Below are positions 1 to 12,700 of a stretch of DNA of 64,000 bases, piece by piece. The stretch is from NCBI GenBank assembly GCA_016720545.1, contig JADKKK010000002.1:186001-250000 (forward strand), written 5' to 3'. Origin of the DNA: Myxococcales bacterium (lineage in GTDB: Bacteria > Myxococcota_A > Polyangia > Polyangiales > Polyangiaceae). The first letter of the stretch is position 1, and the number at the start of each line of letters is the position of its first letter. The notes below the pieces were generated by a model, which had not been told where the DNA came from, did no database searches, and was given only the letters and a program-made list of their open reading frames with translations. The position numbers and the translations under genes are program-made.

Positions 1-336
1 CTCGGGGGCCTCGGCGTGGACCCCGCGAACGTCGGCCGAGACGCCGCCCGATCCCTTCGCCCAGCTGAGGTGGGGCGCGTGGTCGAACTTGAGGTCGATC
101 CGTGGGCACTTCACCGTGAGATCGCCCTTGGCGAGGGTCACGTTCCCCAGCAGGGTCGCGGTCTGCGCCCCCACGTCGACCTCCAGGTTCTCGGCCTCCA
201 CGCGCACGTCGCCACCCGCGGCGAACCCTTGAAGAGCAGGATCGGCGCCGGCTTCGCGTGGCGCGGCGAGTGGCGCGGCGAGGAGGCCCGCGGCGAGCGC
301 GAGGGCGAGACGCCACGCCTTCTTCTGCCGGGCCAT
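1..336 (-). CDS. LptA/OstA-domain periplasmic protein, N-terminal part (cut by window edge)
   Basis: The first 112 codons are present; the gene runs off the left edge. It begins with a typical signal peptide: a basic start (MARQKKAWR), then an Ala/Leu-rich core ending near AAPREAGA. The mature part shows the OstA/LptA pattern of alternating beta-strands: an unwanted-ligand strand (VRVEAENLEVDV), GNVTLAKGDLTVKC, then RIDLKFD. Members of this family carry lipopolysaccharide across the periplasm or form the N-terminal part of LptD. With only the N-terminus visible I cannot tell these apart. ATG at 336 is supported by a TACGCT hexamer ending 7 bases upstream and a weak GAAG. It is read in the same direction as the GTPase gene behind it, 93 bases away. 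Confidence 0.7.
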   Translation of the reverse strand, partial: MARQKKAWRLALALAAGLLAAPLAAPREAGADPALQGFAAGGDVRVEAENLEVDVGAQTATLLGNVTLAKGDLTVKCPRIDLKFDHAPHLSWAKGSGGVSADVRGVHAEAPE

Positions 337-343
337 GTTCTTC

Positions 344-349
344 AGCGTA
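344..349 (-). promoter_or_regulatory. -10-like box TACGCT, 7 nt before the LptA-like start
   Basis: TACGCT fits TAnnnT and lies 7 bases before ATG 336, so a transcript would begin at or next to the start codon. It is one of a dozen similarly placed boxes in this window. Confidence 0.4.
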
Positions 350-429
350 GTGGCTCCGCGCGGCGCGGTCGAGCGTCGTGGAGGGCACGCGCCGCTCGGT
401 GCCCCGGGGCTCGTCCCGCAGCGCGAGGC

Positions 430-2997
430 TCAGGCGCGCGCGGAGAGCGCACCGGCGAGCGCCGCGAGCTCGTCGACGAGGCCGGACCCGGCGCCGGCGG
501 CGGGGGCCTGGGAGGCGAGGGCGAACAGGTGCTCGGTGAGCGTCGCGACCGCGCTCCGCGCGAGCGGCGCCAGCGCGTCGGCCCGGCCGCCGGTGGCGGC
601 GAACGTGCGCGCGAGCGCGCGGGCCGAGGGGAGGCCCGCCTGGGCGGCGGCCGCGATGTCGGCCTCGCTCGCCCCCTCGTGACCGAGGTGGGCCAGGACC
701 CGCGCGAGGGTCGGCGCGAGGTGGAACGTTGCGCGGTCGACGTGGTAGCGGAGAAGCACCGCGTCGGTCCGGAGGGCGTCTGCGTCGCGGCCGGTCACGA
801 TGACCTCGAGGTCGTGCTTCCACGCGAGGGCGTCCCGGGAGAGGGCTCCGGCGATGCGCTGGGCGGTCTCTTCAGCCTCGCCCTCGAGCTTCGCCGCCCG
901 CTGGGCGAAGGCCTGCGCCGCGCGCTGCCGGGCGTCCTCGCGGCTCGCCTCCTCCGCGGACAGCGTGCGGGCGCTCGCCGCCAAACGGTGGACGATCCGC
1001 GCGGCGCGGTGGCGCAGGGCGCGCTCCTTCAGCACCGCGCTCTTGCCGAGGATGGTCGCGTCGAGGAGCTCCTGCACCGCGGGCCACCCCGACGCCGCGA
1101 GGGCCGCCTCGTCGCCCAGGCGGCCGGCGAGCGCCTGCCGCGCCGAGAGCGCGAGCGGCTCGCGCCACGAGGCCAGCCCCGCCGCGCCGAGCGAGGTGCG
1201 CACCATGGTCATCACTTTGGAGAGGTCGGACGGCTGCAACCTATCGGATTTGTTGACTAATATTTGAACGGGCAGCTCGAGCGCGTGGGCCTCGGCGAGC
1301 ACGGCCTCCTCGCTCTTCTTCATGGGCTGGGTGGCGTCGAGCAGCCAGATCGCGAAGTCGGCCTCCTCGAACGCCTCGCGCGCGGCGGCGGCGTGCCGGG
1401 GATCCGGCGCGTTGAAGCCGGGGGTGTCCAGGATCTCGACCTGCGTGAGGGACGAGAGCGGAAGGAGGATCTCGACGCGGCGCACCTCGGCGGCGTCCAG
1501 CGCCTTCAGCGTCGCCCGAAGCTCGGGGACCGGAAGGATGCGGTCGCGCGTCTCGACGTCGCCGGCCCCCGAGAAGAAGAAGATCTTGGCGAGGGGGTCG
1601 GGCGCGTAGCGCAGGTGGTGCAGGGTGGCGGTGGTGGGCAACACACCCGTCGGGGCCACGTCGGCGCCCATGACGGCGTTGATGAAGGTGCTCTTGCCGG
1701 CGTTGAACTCGCCGACGATCGCGACCCGCACCGGGCGCGAGCGCTCGATGGACAGCTCCGCGAGGCGGGTCGTCGCTTGCAGATCGCGGAGATCGCGGGC
1801 CTGCCGGTCGAGCCGCGCGAGGAGCCGCGGCCAGTCGGTCATGGCCGCAGGGCCGGCCGCGTCGCTGGTGGCGTTCGGCACCCACCGGGCGATGAGCTCC
1901 TCGCGGAGCTGCGCGGCCCATGGCCGCACGAGCGGCGTCGCGACGAGCCGGAGGTCGTCGAGGAGCGCCTCGGTCGCGTCGGCGTCGGCGACCCGCGCGG
2001 CCGACGGGAGGCGCCTCGCGTCCGCGAGGGTCGGATCCGTCGCGCCCGGCGGGGAGGCCCGGAGCGCGGCCTCGAGCGAGGCGTAGTCGCGGTCGACGAG
2101 CGCGGCGTCGAGGAGCGGCCTGGCCGCGGCCAAGTCGCCGCCCTCGAGCGCCTCGCGCAGCGCCTCGCGGGCCTCGTCGCGGCGCCCTTCGGCTTGCGCG
2201 AAGGCTGCGCGCCAGCGGATGGGCGAGCCGGCCGGCTGGCTCGCGAGCACCGCGCGAATGCGCGCGCGGGTCTCCTCCGAGGAGGGGAGCTGCGAGACGG
2301 CCTCGGCGAGCGCGTCGGCCGCGCCGGGGGCCTCCAGCGTGAGCGCGCGGAGGAGCTGCGGGAACGCCTCCTCCTGGCCGTCGAGCGCGAGCGCGCGTCC
2401 GCGGACGAGCGCCCCGCGGCCGTCCGTGGCCGGACTCTCGAAGGTCGCGAGCCAGCGGCGCGCGGCCTCGACGTCACGCAGCGCGAGGCGCGCCTCGGCG
2501 CGCCGCAGCGCGACCTCGGGCGACGCGTCGTCGGCGACGCGCTCGAGCCAAAGCTCGGCCCTCGCGCCGTCCCCGAATTCGATGTCGAGGTCGGCGAGCG
2601 CGAGCAGGGCCTCGCGTCTCGCGTCGCTCCCGCCTTCGGCCACCGTGAGCGCGCGCACGTAGGCCTCGCGGGCCTCCTCGCCCGACTCGTCGACGTCTTC
2701 GCGCACGCGGCCGAGCCGGACCCACACGTCGGCCCGCGAGGGGACTCGACTCGCCAGCTCCTCCAGAGTGAGCGCGAGCTCGGCGTCGAGGTGGCCCGCC
2801 TCGCAGGCGTCGGCGAGGAGCGCCAGGCCGATGGGGGAGCCCGGGACCTTCGCGAGGAGCGCGTGGGCCTGGGCCCTGGCGCGCATGGGCTCCTGCGCAG
2901 CGAGCGCGGCTTGCCCCTCCTTCAGGTGCCCCTCGGCTCCCGCGAGCGCGACCTCGACCCGTCCCATCCAGCGTTCGATCGTCTCGGCGAGCTTCAC
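430..2997 (-). CDS. TPR protein fused to a dynamin-like GTPase
   Basis: 855 residues from GTG 2997. Residues 1-335 are helical TPR-like repeats. A full GTPase domain follows: P-loop GEFNAGKS at 429-436, switch threonines in LPTTATL near 453, DTPG at 524-527 and NKSD at 582-585. Residues 620-855 are Ala-rich and helical, as expected of a stalk. The GEFNAGKST/DTPG combination is typical of bacterial dynamin-like proteins, which bind and remodel membranes, but no membrane anchor is evident. A longer version from GTG 3015 is possible. I prefer 2997 because TATCGT lies 6 bases before it and MKLAETIERW is a natural N-terminus. The NKSD motif is encoded by unusually AT-rich codons (see findings). 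Family is fairly certain, cellular role unknown. Confidence 0.85.
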   Translation of the reverse strand: MKLAETIERWMGRVEVALAGAEGHLKEGQAALAAQEPMRARAQAHALLAKVPGSPIGLALLADACEAGHLDAELALTLEELASRVPSRADVWVRLGRVREDVDESGEEAREAYVRALTVAEGGSDARREALLALADLDIEFGDGARAELWLERVADDASPEVALRRAEARLALRDVEAARRWLATFESPATDGRGALVRGRALALDGQEEAFPQLLRALTLEAPGAADALAEAVSQLPSSEETRARIRAVLASQPAGSPIRWRAAFAQAEGRRDEAREALREALEGGDLAAARPLLDAALVDRDYASLEAALRASPPGATDPTLADARRLPSAARVADADATEALLDDLRLVATPLVRPWAAQLREELIARWVPNATSDAAGPAAMTDWPRLLARLDRQARDLRDLQATTRLAELSIERSRPVRVAIVGEFNAGKSTFINAVMGADVAPTGVLPTTATLHHLRYAPDPLAKIFFFSGAGDVETRDRILPVPELRATLKALDAAEVRRVEILLPLSSLTQVEILDTPGFNAPDPRHAAAAREAFEEADFAIWLLDATQPMKKSEEAVLAEAHALELPVQILVNKSDRLQPSDLSKVMTMVRTSLGAAGLASWREPLALSARQALAGRLGDEAALAASGWPAVQELLDATILGKSAVLKERALRHRAARIVHRLAASARTLSAEEASREDARQRAAQAFAQRAAKLEGEAEETAQRIAGALSRDALAWKHDLEVIVTGRDADALRTDAVLLRYHVDRATFHLAPTLARVLAHLGHEGASEADIAAAAQAGLPSARALARTFAATGGRADALAPLARSAVATLTEHLFALASQAPAAGAGSGLVDELAALAGALSARA

Positions 2998-3009
2998 GCG
3001 GCGACGATA
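2998..3009 (-). promoter_or_regulatory. -10-like box TATCGT 6 nt before GTG 2997
   Basis: TATCGT occupies 3009-3004 and is separated by 6 bases from GTG 2997. It would overlap the first codons of the longer reading from 3015, and it argues for the shorter, leaderless start. Confidence 0.35.
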
Positions 3010-3054
3010 CGGCACTGAGCGGGCGAGGTCGACGCTGGCGGGCGTCGACGGTCG

Positions 3055-4419
3055 TCACTCGGTCGCTTCGCCGTCGAGGAGGGCCTCCACCCGGGCGGGC
3101 TCGACGCGGAGCACCAGTACACGCTCGCGGTCCACCACCACGAACCCGGGGACGGCGCCCTTCGGCTTCCGGAGGTGCTTGCGCGCCGCGTATTGCACGT
3201 CCACGACGGCCTCGCCTCGCGCCTCGGAGAAGTGGGCCGCGAGGTGCGCGGCGTCGAGCAGGTCGGCCTCGCGGAGGTTCTCGCCCCGTCGCTGCGGGAG
3301 GATGACGTGGGCGCCGCGGCGCTCCTTGGCGTGCAGCCAGAGGTCGTGCGGTGAGGCCACGCGGAACGTGAGCGCGTCGTTGTCGGCGCCGTCCCGCCCC
3401 ACGAGGAGTCTCGCGCCTGAAGTGGATGCAAATGTCCGAAAGGGCACGCGCGCGTGGCGTCGCTTGGGGCCGGCCGCTCGGGGGCCCCCGCCGGGGGGCG
3501 GAAGGCTGAGGTCCCGCGGAGCCGCGGCGCGGGCGGCGCTTGCGGCGGCCTCGAGGCTCGCGGCGTCGGTGCACGAGGCGAGCTCCAGCCGCGCCTGCGC
3601 GAGGGCGGCGCGTGCCGCGCGGGTCTGGGCGAGGCGCGCCGTGGCCAGCTGCGCGCCCTGCTCGCGGGCGCGGAGGCGCTTGGCCTTCCGAAAGAGCGCC
3701 TCGAGCTGGTCGGTGGCGGAGCGGGCGGGGTCCAGCGCGAAATGGAGGGGCACCGCCTCGCCGCTCGACCAGTCGGTCACCGAGAGCGAGGTCGAGCCGC
3801 GCGGGGCGGTGCGCGCGGCGGCGGCGAGCCAGGGCGCCTTCTCCGCGAGCGCCAGCGTGCGCCCCATCTTCGCGAGATCGCCCTCGATCGCGGCCTCGCG
3901 GCGCGCGAGCCGCGCGTCGGCGCGTTCGACGGCGCGGCAGAGGGCGGTCCGCCGCTCTTCGGTCCCGAGGCTCGCGATCTGCGCGAGCGCCTGGGCCGCC
4001 GTCTCGCGCCACGCCCGGCGTTCGGCCTCCGAGGCGTGCGCGAGGGAGGACTCGCCCTCGTCTGGCGTCGCGCCCTGCCGCAGGGTCACGCGCCCTCCGC
4101 GGGCCGCGAGCCGCGCGGGCTCGCCCGTGGCGAGCGTGAGGGAGACGTGCCCCGCACCCAGGCCGACGACCTTGGAGCCCACCAGCGCCGTCGCGCGTTC
4201 CATGGGCACGCCCGGGGGGACGCGCCCTCCGAACGCCGCGCGCCGCTCCTCCGGGCTGACGACGATCGCGCGTTGGAGCCCCGGCAGGGCCGCCACGAGG
4301 ACCACCCAGCTCGCTCCCGGCACCCGCACCTTCAGGAGGGCGAGGCGTTCGGAGAGATCGGCCTCTTGCACCATCGCGAAGGTCGCGCCCGTCGCGGGCT
4401 TGCCTGTCGGGGCCTCCAC
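3055..4419 (-). CDS. NFACT-R domain protein (RqcH/FbpA-like), short form
   Basis: 454 residues from GTG 4419. The last 110 residues carry the NFACT-R (DUF814) signature: GARLLVGRDGADNDALTFRV, then SPHDLWLHAKERRGAHVIL and KPKGAVPGFV. In RqcH this domain takes part in binding tRNA and the stalled 50S ribosome during Ala-tailing. A central coiled-coil-like stretch (about 130-330, rich in Ala, Arg and Glu) matches the family layout. The N-terminal domain is short and divergent compared with the usual RqcH/FbpA of about 550-580 residues, so peptide-tailing activity is uncertain. TATACC lies 6 bases before the GTG. A start at Met16 (4374) is an alternative. Confidence 0.8.
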   Translation of the reverse strand: MEAPTGKPATGATFAMVQEADLSERLALLKVRVPGASWVVLVAALPGLQRAIVVSPEERRAAFGGRVPPGVPMERATALVGSKVVGLGAGHVSLTLATGEPARLAARGGRVTLRQGATPDEGESSLAHASEAERRAWRETAAQALAQIASLGTEERRTALCRAVERADARLARREAAIEGDLAKMGRTLALAEKAPWLAAAARTAPRGSTSLSVTDWSSGEAVPLHFALDPARSATDQLEALFRKAKRLRAREQGAQLATARLAQTRAARAALAQARLELASCTDAASLEAAASAARAAAPRDLSLPPPGGGPRAAGPKRRHARVPFRTFASTSGARLLVGRDGADNDALTFRVASPHDLWLHAKERRGAHVILPQRRGENLREADLLDAAHLAAHFSEARGEAVVDVQYAARKHLRKPKGAVPGFVVVDRERVLVLRVEPARVEALLDGEATE

Positions 4420-4425
4420 TCCGTG

Positions 4426-4431
4426 GGTATA
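4426..4431 (-). promoter_or_regulatory. -10-like box TATACC 6 nt before GTG 4419
   Basis: TATACC matches four of six positions of TATAAT and stands 6 bases from the GTG, consistent with a leaderless transcript. Confidence 0.35.
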
Positions 4432-4510
4432 GCGCGCAGCACGCAGCGTTCGCTATGGTTCATGGGGGTCGCGCGCGCGTCGCACGACCCACGAGAGCAA
4501 AGGGGTCCGC

Positions 4511-6196
<1,686 letters not shown>

Positions 6197-6206
6197 CGCT
6201 CGGGGA

Positions 6207-6234
6207 GCGCGGGCTGACGCCCGCGCTTCGCGGG
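6207..6234 (+). terminator. Hairpin behind the kinase gene (weak)
   Basis: A perfect 8-bp stem (6207-6214 with 6219-6226, loop TGAC) overlaps a second stem, CCCGCG/CGCGGG (6220-6225 with 6229-6234). The two are mutually exclusive. No T-run follows, so termination is uncertain. Confidence 0.3.
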
Positions 6235-6271
6235 GGTACACTGCCGATACCTCCTTCAAGGACTGCTTTTC

Positions 6272-7312
6272 ATGCGCTCTCCTCTCCTTGCCGCACTTCT
6301 CACGCTCGGCTCGCTCGGTCTCGCGGTCGCGTGCACGCCGCCGTCATCCCGGCAACAGCAGCCGCAGGTTCCGCCGCAGGGGTACCCTCAGCAGGCTCCG
6401 CCGCAGGGGTACCCTCAGCAGCCCGGGCCGTACCCGCAGGTTCCGCCGCAGGGGTATCCGCAGCAGCCTCCGCAGCAGCCCCAGGTTCCGCCGCAGTCAG
6501 CGCAGCGTCCGCTCCTGCCTCCCCTCATCGGCTCGCAGGCGATGCAGGCCGAGCTCCGTTCGATCCTGGGCGAGCTCATCGCGGCGCTCCCCGCCGATCG
6601 GCAAGCGAAGGTGCGTGGCATCCCGCTGGTCGTCGACCCGTCGTACGAGGTGAACGCGTTCGCCGGCTGCGACGAGCGGGGCGCGCCGTTCATGGCGGCC
6701 ACCGAGGGCATCATGGAGGCCATCGACGCGATCGCGCAGACCCGCGCGACCGATGAGCTGTTCGGCACGCAGACCTACGAGGCCTACTGCACGGCCGTCA
6801 TCCCGAGCTTGGTGAGGAGCGAGTCGGCCCGCGCGACGCTGCCTCAGGGCCTCATCCCCGCCCAGTACGGCGGCGATCCGCGGCGTTGGTCACGCGCTCG
6901 GGAGATCTTCAACGACGTGCTGGCGTTCACCTTCGGGCACGAGCTCGCGCACCACTACCTGGGCCACACCGGGTGCGCCAACGGTCAGCCGATGGGCGCG
7001 GGCCCGAACCCGGCGCTGCTAGGCCGCCTGGTAACGCGCGTGGTGCCGGGCCTCAATCAGTTCAACGAGGCGGGGTCGGACACCGAAGGCACGGTCAACA
7101 CCTTGGCGGCGGGGCGCGCGCGGCGTCCCAACTTCGAGTTCAGCGAGAAGGGCGGTCTGATGCTCTTCGACTACTTCGGGCGGATGGACCGCGCCGCGGG
7201 CGGCAACCCGCTCTCGCCGGTGGGCTTCCTTCGCACTCACCCCAACCCGGCGTTCCGCGGGCCGCTCGTTCAGAGCGTGGCGCAGAACTGGTACGCGCGG
7301 AACGGTCGCTAG
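6272..7312 (+). CDS. Lipoprotein Zn-metalloprotease, M48-like
   Basis: 346 residues. The signal peptide ends in the lipobox LAVAC (Cys21), so the protein is probably lipid-anchored in the envelope. Residues 30-85 are a Gln/Pro linker with three copies of PPQGYPQQ. The catalytic part has HELAHH (His223, Glu224, His227) and a downstream NEAGSD (Glu266, Asp270). This HExxH...ExxxD arrangement is that of M48-type peptidases. Unlike HtpX it has no membrane helices, so it resembles periplasmic members such as BepA or LoiP. AAGGA lies about 13 bases before the ATG. A single gene, convergent with the next. Substrate unknown; envelope protein quality control is a guess from the family. Confidence 0.82.
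   Translation: MRSPLLAALLTLGSLGLAVACTPPSSRQQQPQVPPQGYPQQAPPQGYPQQPGPYPQVPPQGYPQQPPQQPQVPPQSAQRPLLPPLIGSQAMQAELRSILGELIAALPADRQAKVRGIPLVVDPSYEVNAFAGCDERGAPFMAATEGIMEAIDAIAQTRATDELFGTQTYEAYCTAVIPSLVRSESARATLPQGLIPAQYGGDPRRWSRAREIFNDVLAFTFGHELAHHYLGHTGCANGQPMGAGPNPALLGRLVTRVVPGLNQFNEAGSDTEGTVNTLAAGRARRPNFEFSEKGGLMLFDYFGRMDRAAGGNPLSPVGFLRTHPNPAFRGPLVQSVAQNWYARNGR
6365..6495 (+). repeat. In-frame repeats encoding PPQGYPQQ
   Basis: Three near-identical 24-base units and related Gln/Pro units form the linker between the lipid anchor and the protease domain of the preceding entry. Confidence 0.7.
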
Positions 7313-7360
7313 CGGTGCGCGCGGAGCGGCCGCTTGGGGACGTGATAACGCATTAAAATC

Positions 7361-7403
7361 GCTGATAAAACGAAGAGAGCCCGGCGAACCGGGCTCTCCT
7401 TCG
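7361..7403 (-). terminator. Intrinsic terminator of the CxxCH lipoprotein gene
   Basis: A strong hairpin (7371-7384 with 7389-7403, loop CGAA, one bulged base) is followed on the minus strand by TTTTATC. It lies in the short gap between two convergent genes. The T-run is only on the minus-strand side, so it mainly serves the minus-strand gene. Confidence 0.75.
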
Positions 7404-7411
7404 TGTCGCCC

Positions 7412-9601
<2,190 letters not shown>

Positions 9602-9607
9602 TCGGTA

Positions 9608-9613
9608 ATCTTA
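9608..9613 (-). promoter_or_regulatory. -10 box TAAGAT 6 nt before ATG 9601
   Basis: TAAGAT differs from TATAAT at two positions and ends exactly 6 bases before the start codon. No Shine-Dalgarno sequence is visible, which fits a leaderless transcript. Confidence 0.5.
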
Positions 9614-9753
9614 CAGTCTCGGCGGGAGGCGCTCCAGGTGCATTCGCGTTGCGACGCGATCTTTGCGAGGTGCCCACACCTCATCTGCAGGCCCGCGGCG
9701 AGAAATACCCACCGGCCACGCTCTTCCTTGCACGGTCGCGGAAGCGGCCCGAA

Positions 9754-12700
9754 TCAGCGCCGGGGCGGGCGCACGTCGTCGTCGTCGAGCATCTCCACGT
9801 CGTCGAAGTCGTCGGCGATGATCACCTCGTCTTCGGAGTCCACCGCGAGCGGCGAGCGTCCGATGGAGGTGGCGAGCTCGTGGTCCTCGACGTCGAGGAT
9901 CTCGTCGTCGCCCACCATCTCGTCGGCCTTCTTGGACGTCACCAGGGCGTCCAGGTCGTCGAGGGGAGAGAGCGGGGGCGCTGCAAAGGCCGAGATCTGC
10001 GCGGGGGCCAGCGCCGGCGCGCTTCGGTCCACGAGGGGCTCCTCGCCATCGCGCGTGACCTCGTCGGCGAAGTCCACCCGGGCGGGCGCGCTGTCGGCGG
10101 GGGCGCCGAACCCAGGGCGGGGCGGCGAGGGCTTCGCGCTGCGCACGAGCGCGTCGAGCGCGATGTCGCCGTCGAGCGTATCCGGTGCGGACGCCGGGGC
10201 AGGAGTCGACGGCTGGGCGTCGCTGCGGCTCGTCAGGCTCGCGGCCATGGCGGGGCTGAGGATCGCGGTGCGATCCGCCATGTCCTCGGACGACTCGCCA
10301 AAGGCGGGCGCGGGCATCGACCAGCCCACGTCCGGCAAGGCGTCGGGTGCGTCGCCGAGCGCGTCCAACGCCGGGATCGGCGGAGGTGCGCTCGGGAGCG
10401 CGGGTGGCGCGCTGGGGCTCCGCGTCGCCGAGGCAGGCCCCGGCGGTGGCGCTGGCGGCGTCGCGGGCCCGGCGTCGAGGGCCTCGAGGTCGGTCGGCGG
10501 TACGATCGTCGCGGGCGCTTCAGGCGCGGCGGCTACCGGCGCCGCGGCGCTGGGCTGAGGGAGGCGAGGACCGCTCGCCCGCGCAGGTCGCGGTCGCTCA
10601 GGCACCTTCGGGGCCAGGGGCGGCGCCGCGGGCCCGAGGCCGGCGGTCGTCGCTCCAAGCGCGGCGAGCTTGGCAGGCGCGGCCGCGCCAGCCGGGCGGG
10701 GGCCACGGGGCGCGAACGCCGCGGTGCTCGTGGCCGGCGAGGCCAAGGAGGGCGCCGGCGACGAGGCCGAGGAGGCCGCCGACGACGTGGACGCCGACGT
10801 GAGTCGCGGGCGCGGCTCGGGCGGTGGCGGGAGACGGGGCGGCGCGTAGGCTGACGCGGCGTCACCGTCGGCCACCTTAAGCTTGCCGGACTTGGCACGC
10901 TCGAGACCACCGGTGGCCTCCTCGTCGCCTGCCTTCATGCGCAGTACGCGGCGCCATGCGTCGGCCGCTTCGCGCGCGTCGGCGAGCTGCTCCTCCCACA
11001 TGCGAGCGACCTTGCGCGCGAGCTCGGCGCGGACGTTCATGTCCTTACCGCGGAGGATCTGGTCCTCGTAGAGCTGCACGAGGCCCCGATAATCGCCGAG
11101 CTCCATGAGGAGCGCGGCGAGGTCGTCGAGGACCTCCTGATCACTCGGCGACAGATCGTGGAGCCGCTTCATGTCGACGGCGGCGAGCGCCGGTTCGGCG
11201 AGGAGCTCTCGACGAATCTTCGCGCGCCGCGCGAGCAGCTGCCGCACGAGCGGTCCGTCGAAGACCTCGGAGAGGGCGTGGGTGAGGCCACCCTCCGCGC
11301 GCCGTGGATCGCCGATCTCGACGCCGAGGGCCTCGAGGAAGTCGAGCGTCTCCACGTCGACGTGGGCCACGAGGCTCTCTCCGAGCCAGGTGAACGCCTG
11401 ATCGAGGTCGTGGAGGTCCGCGTGGGCGATGCGCGCGGCCCGACGGAGCAGGGCCCCTCGGGTGCGCCCGCCGTCTCGCGCGCCATGGCCCCCGGTGGCC
11501 ATGGCCTGCGAGAGCGCTCGCCTCAGGCGATCGCCGCCCGCGGCCCGGTCTCCCTCGGCCGCGCTGCCTTCGACGAGCTCGAGGGTCTCGTCGGTCGGGC
11601 TGCCTGCCAAGGCCAGCTCGAGGAACGCGCGCGCGCGCTCGGCCTGGCCGCGCGCCGCCGCCACCTGCGCCACCCGTGCGAGCGCCCGCACGCGATCGGT
11701 CGGGGCCTTCGCCCGCGACACCTGGCGTTCGTAGAGGTCGACGATGTCGGACGGCTTGGCCGCGAACGCCGCGAGGCGCTCGAGGAGAGGCTCCGCGTCG
11801 GCGGGGGCGATGCCGGAGAGGCCGCCCTCGCCGTGCGCGATGGCCTCCGCGCGACCCATCCCCGCCTCGACGCGCACCTCGCCCTGGCGCACGAGCTCGT
11901 GTGCTCGGTCGGCCCCGCTCACCTCGCGCGCGAGCAGGTCGTGCGCGACGCCGAGCGCGTCGTGATCGCCGGTCTTGACGGCGAGACGCTCGAGGCGGCT
12001 GGCGAGCTCGAGGTCTGCGCCCTTCGAGCGCAGCAGCTCGATGGCGACCGACACCGCGTCTTGGTCGCGGCCTACCTCGGCGAAGCGCTCGAACGCCCCG
12101 TGGAGCGCCGCGGTGCGGTCGCTCCCGTGCCGAGAATCGAACCACCACTCTTTGAGCTTGGTGGCGACGATGCCCTTCCAGCCCAGGCGGTCACCCAGCT
12201 CGATGTACGCCTCGCGCACCTGCGCGTCGCCCTGATCGGCGAGGTCGGTGAGGGCGGCGAGCGCCTCGTCCCCGCGGTCGAGCTTGTCGGCGAGCATCTC
12301 GGCGAGCTTCATCGTGAGCGCGCTGACCTCGCTCTCGTCGGCCTCGACCTCGATGCGCTCGACCATGAGCTCGGCGACGCGGCCCCATTGCTCCGTGATT
12401 TCGCAGAGCTCGCTCAGGCGCGTGAGCGCGTCGAAATCCTCGGGGTCGGCCTTGCGGACGAGGTCGAGGGCGCGGATCGCGCTGCGCGGGTCGTCGAGTT
12501 GCTCGTACAGCCGGGCCAGGCGCGCGGCGATTTGACCGCGCTCGAAGACGTCGGCGACGAGCTTGAGCTCGCGCTCGAGGGCGTCCGCGGCCAGGTCGAG
12601 GCTGCCGCGATCTTCCTGGATCGTGGCGATGGCCTGGAGGGCGGGCCGGCACGTCGAGTCGAGGTCCGCGAGGATGCCCTCGTAGCGGGAGATCGCCGTG

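Noticed and set aside
16..1260. Long open frame on the plus strand
   Set aside because: Antisense shadow of the GTPase gene caused by high GC; composition is Arg/Gly-rich with no domain.
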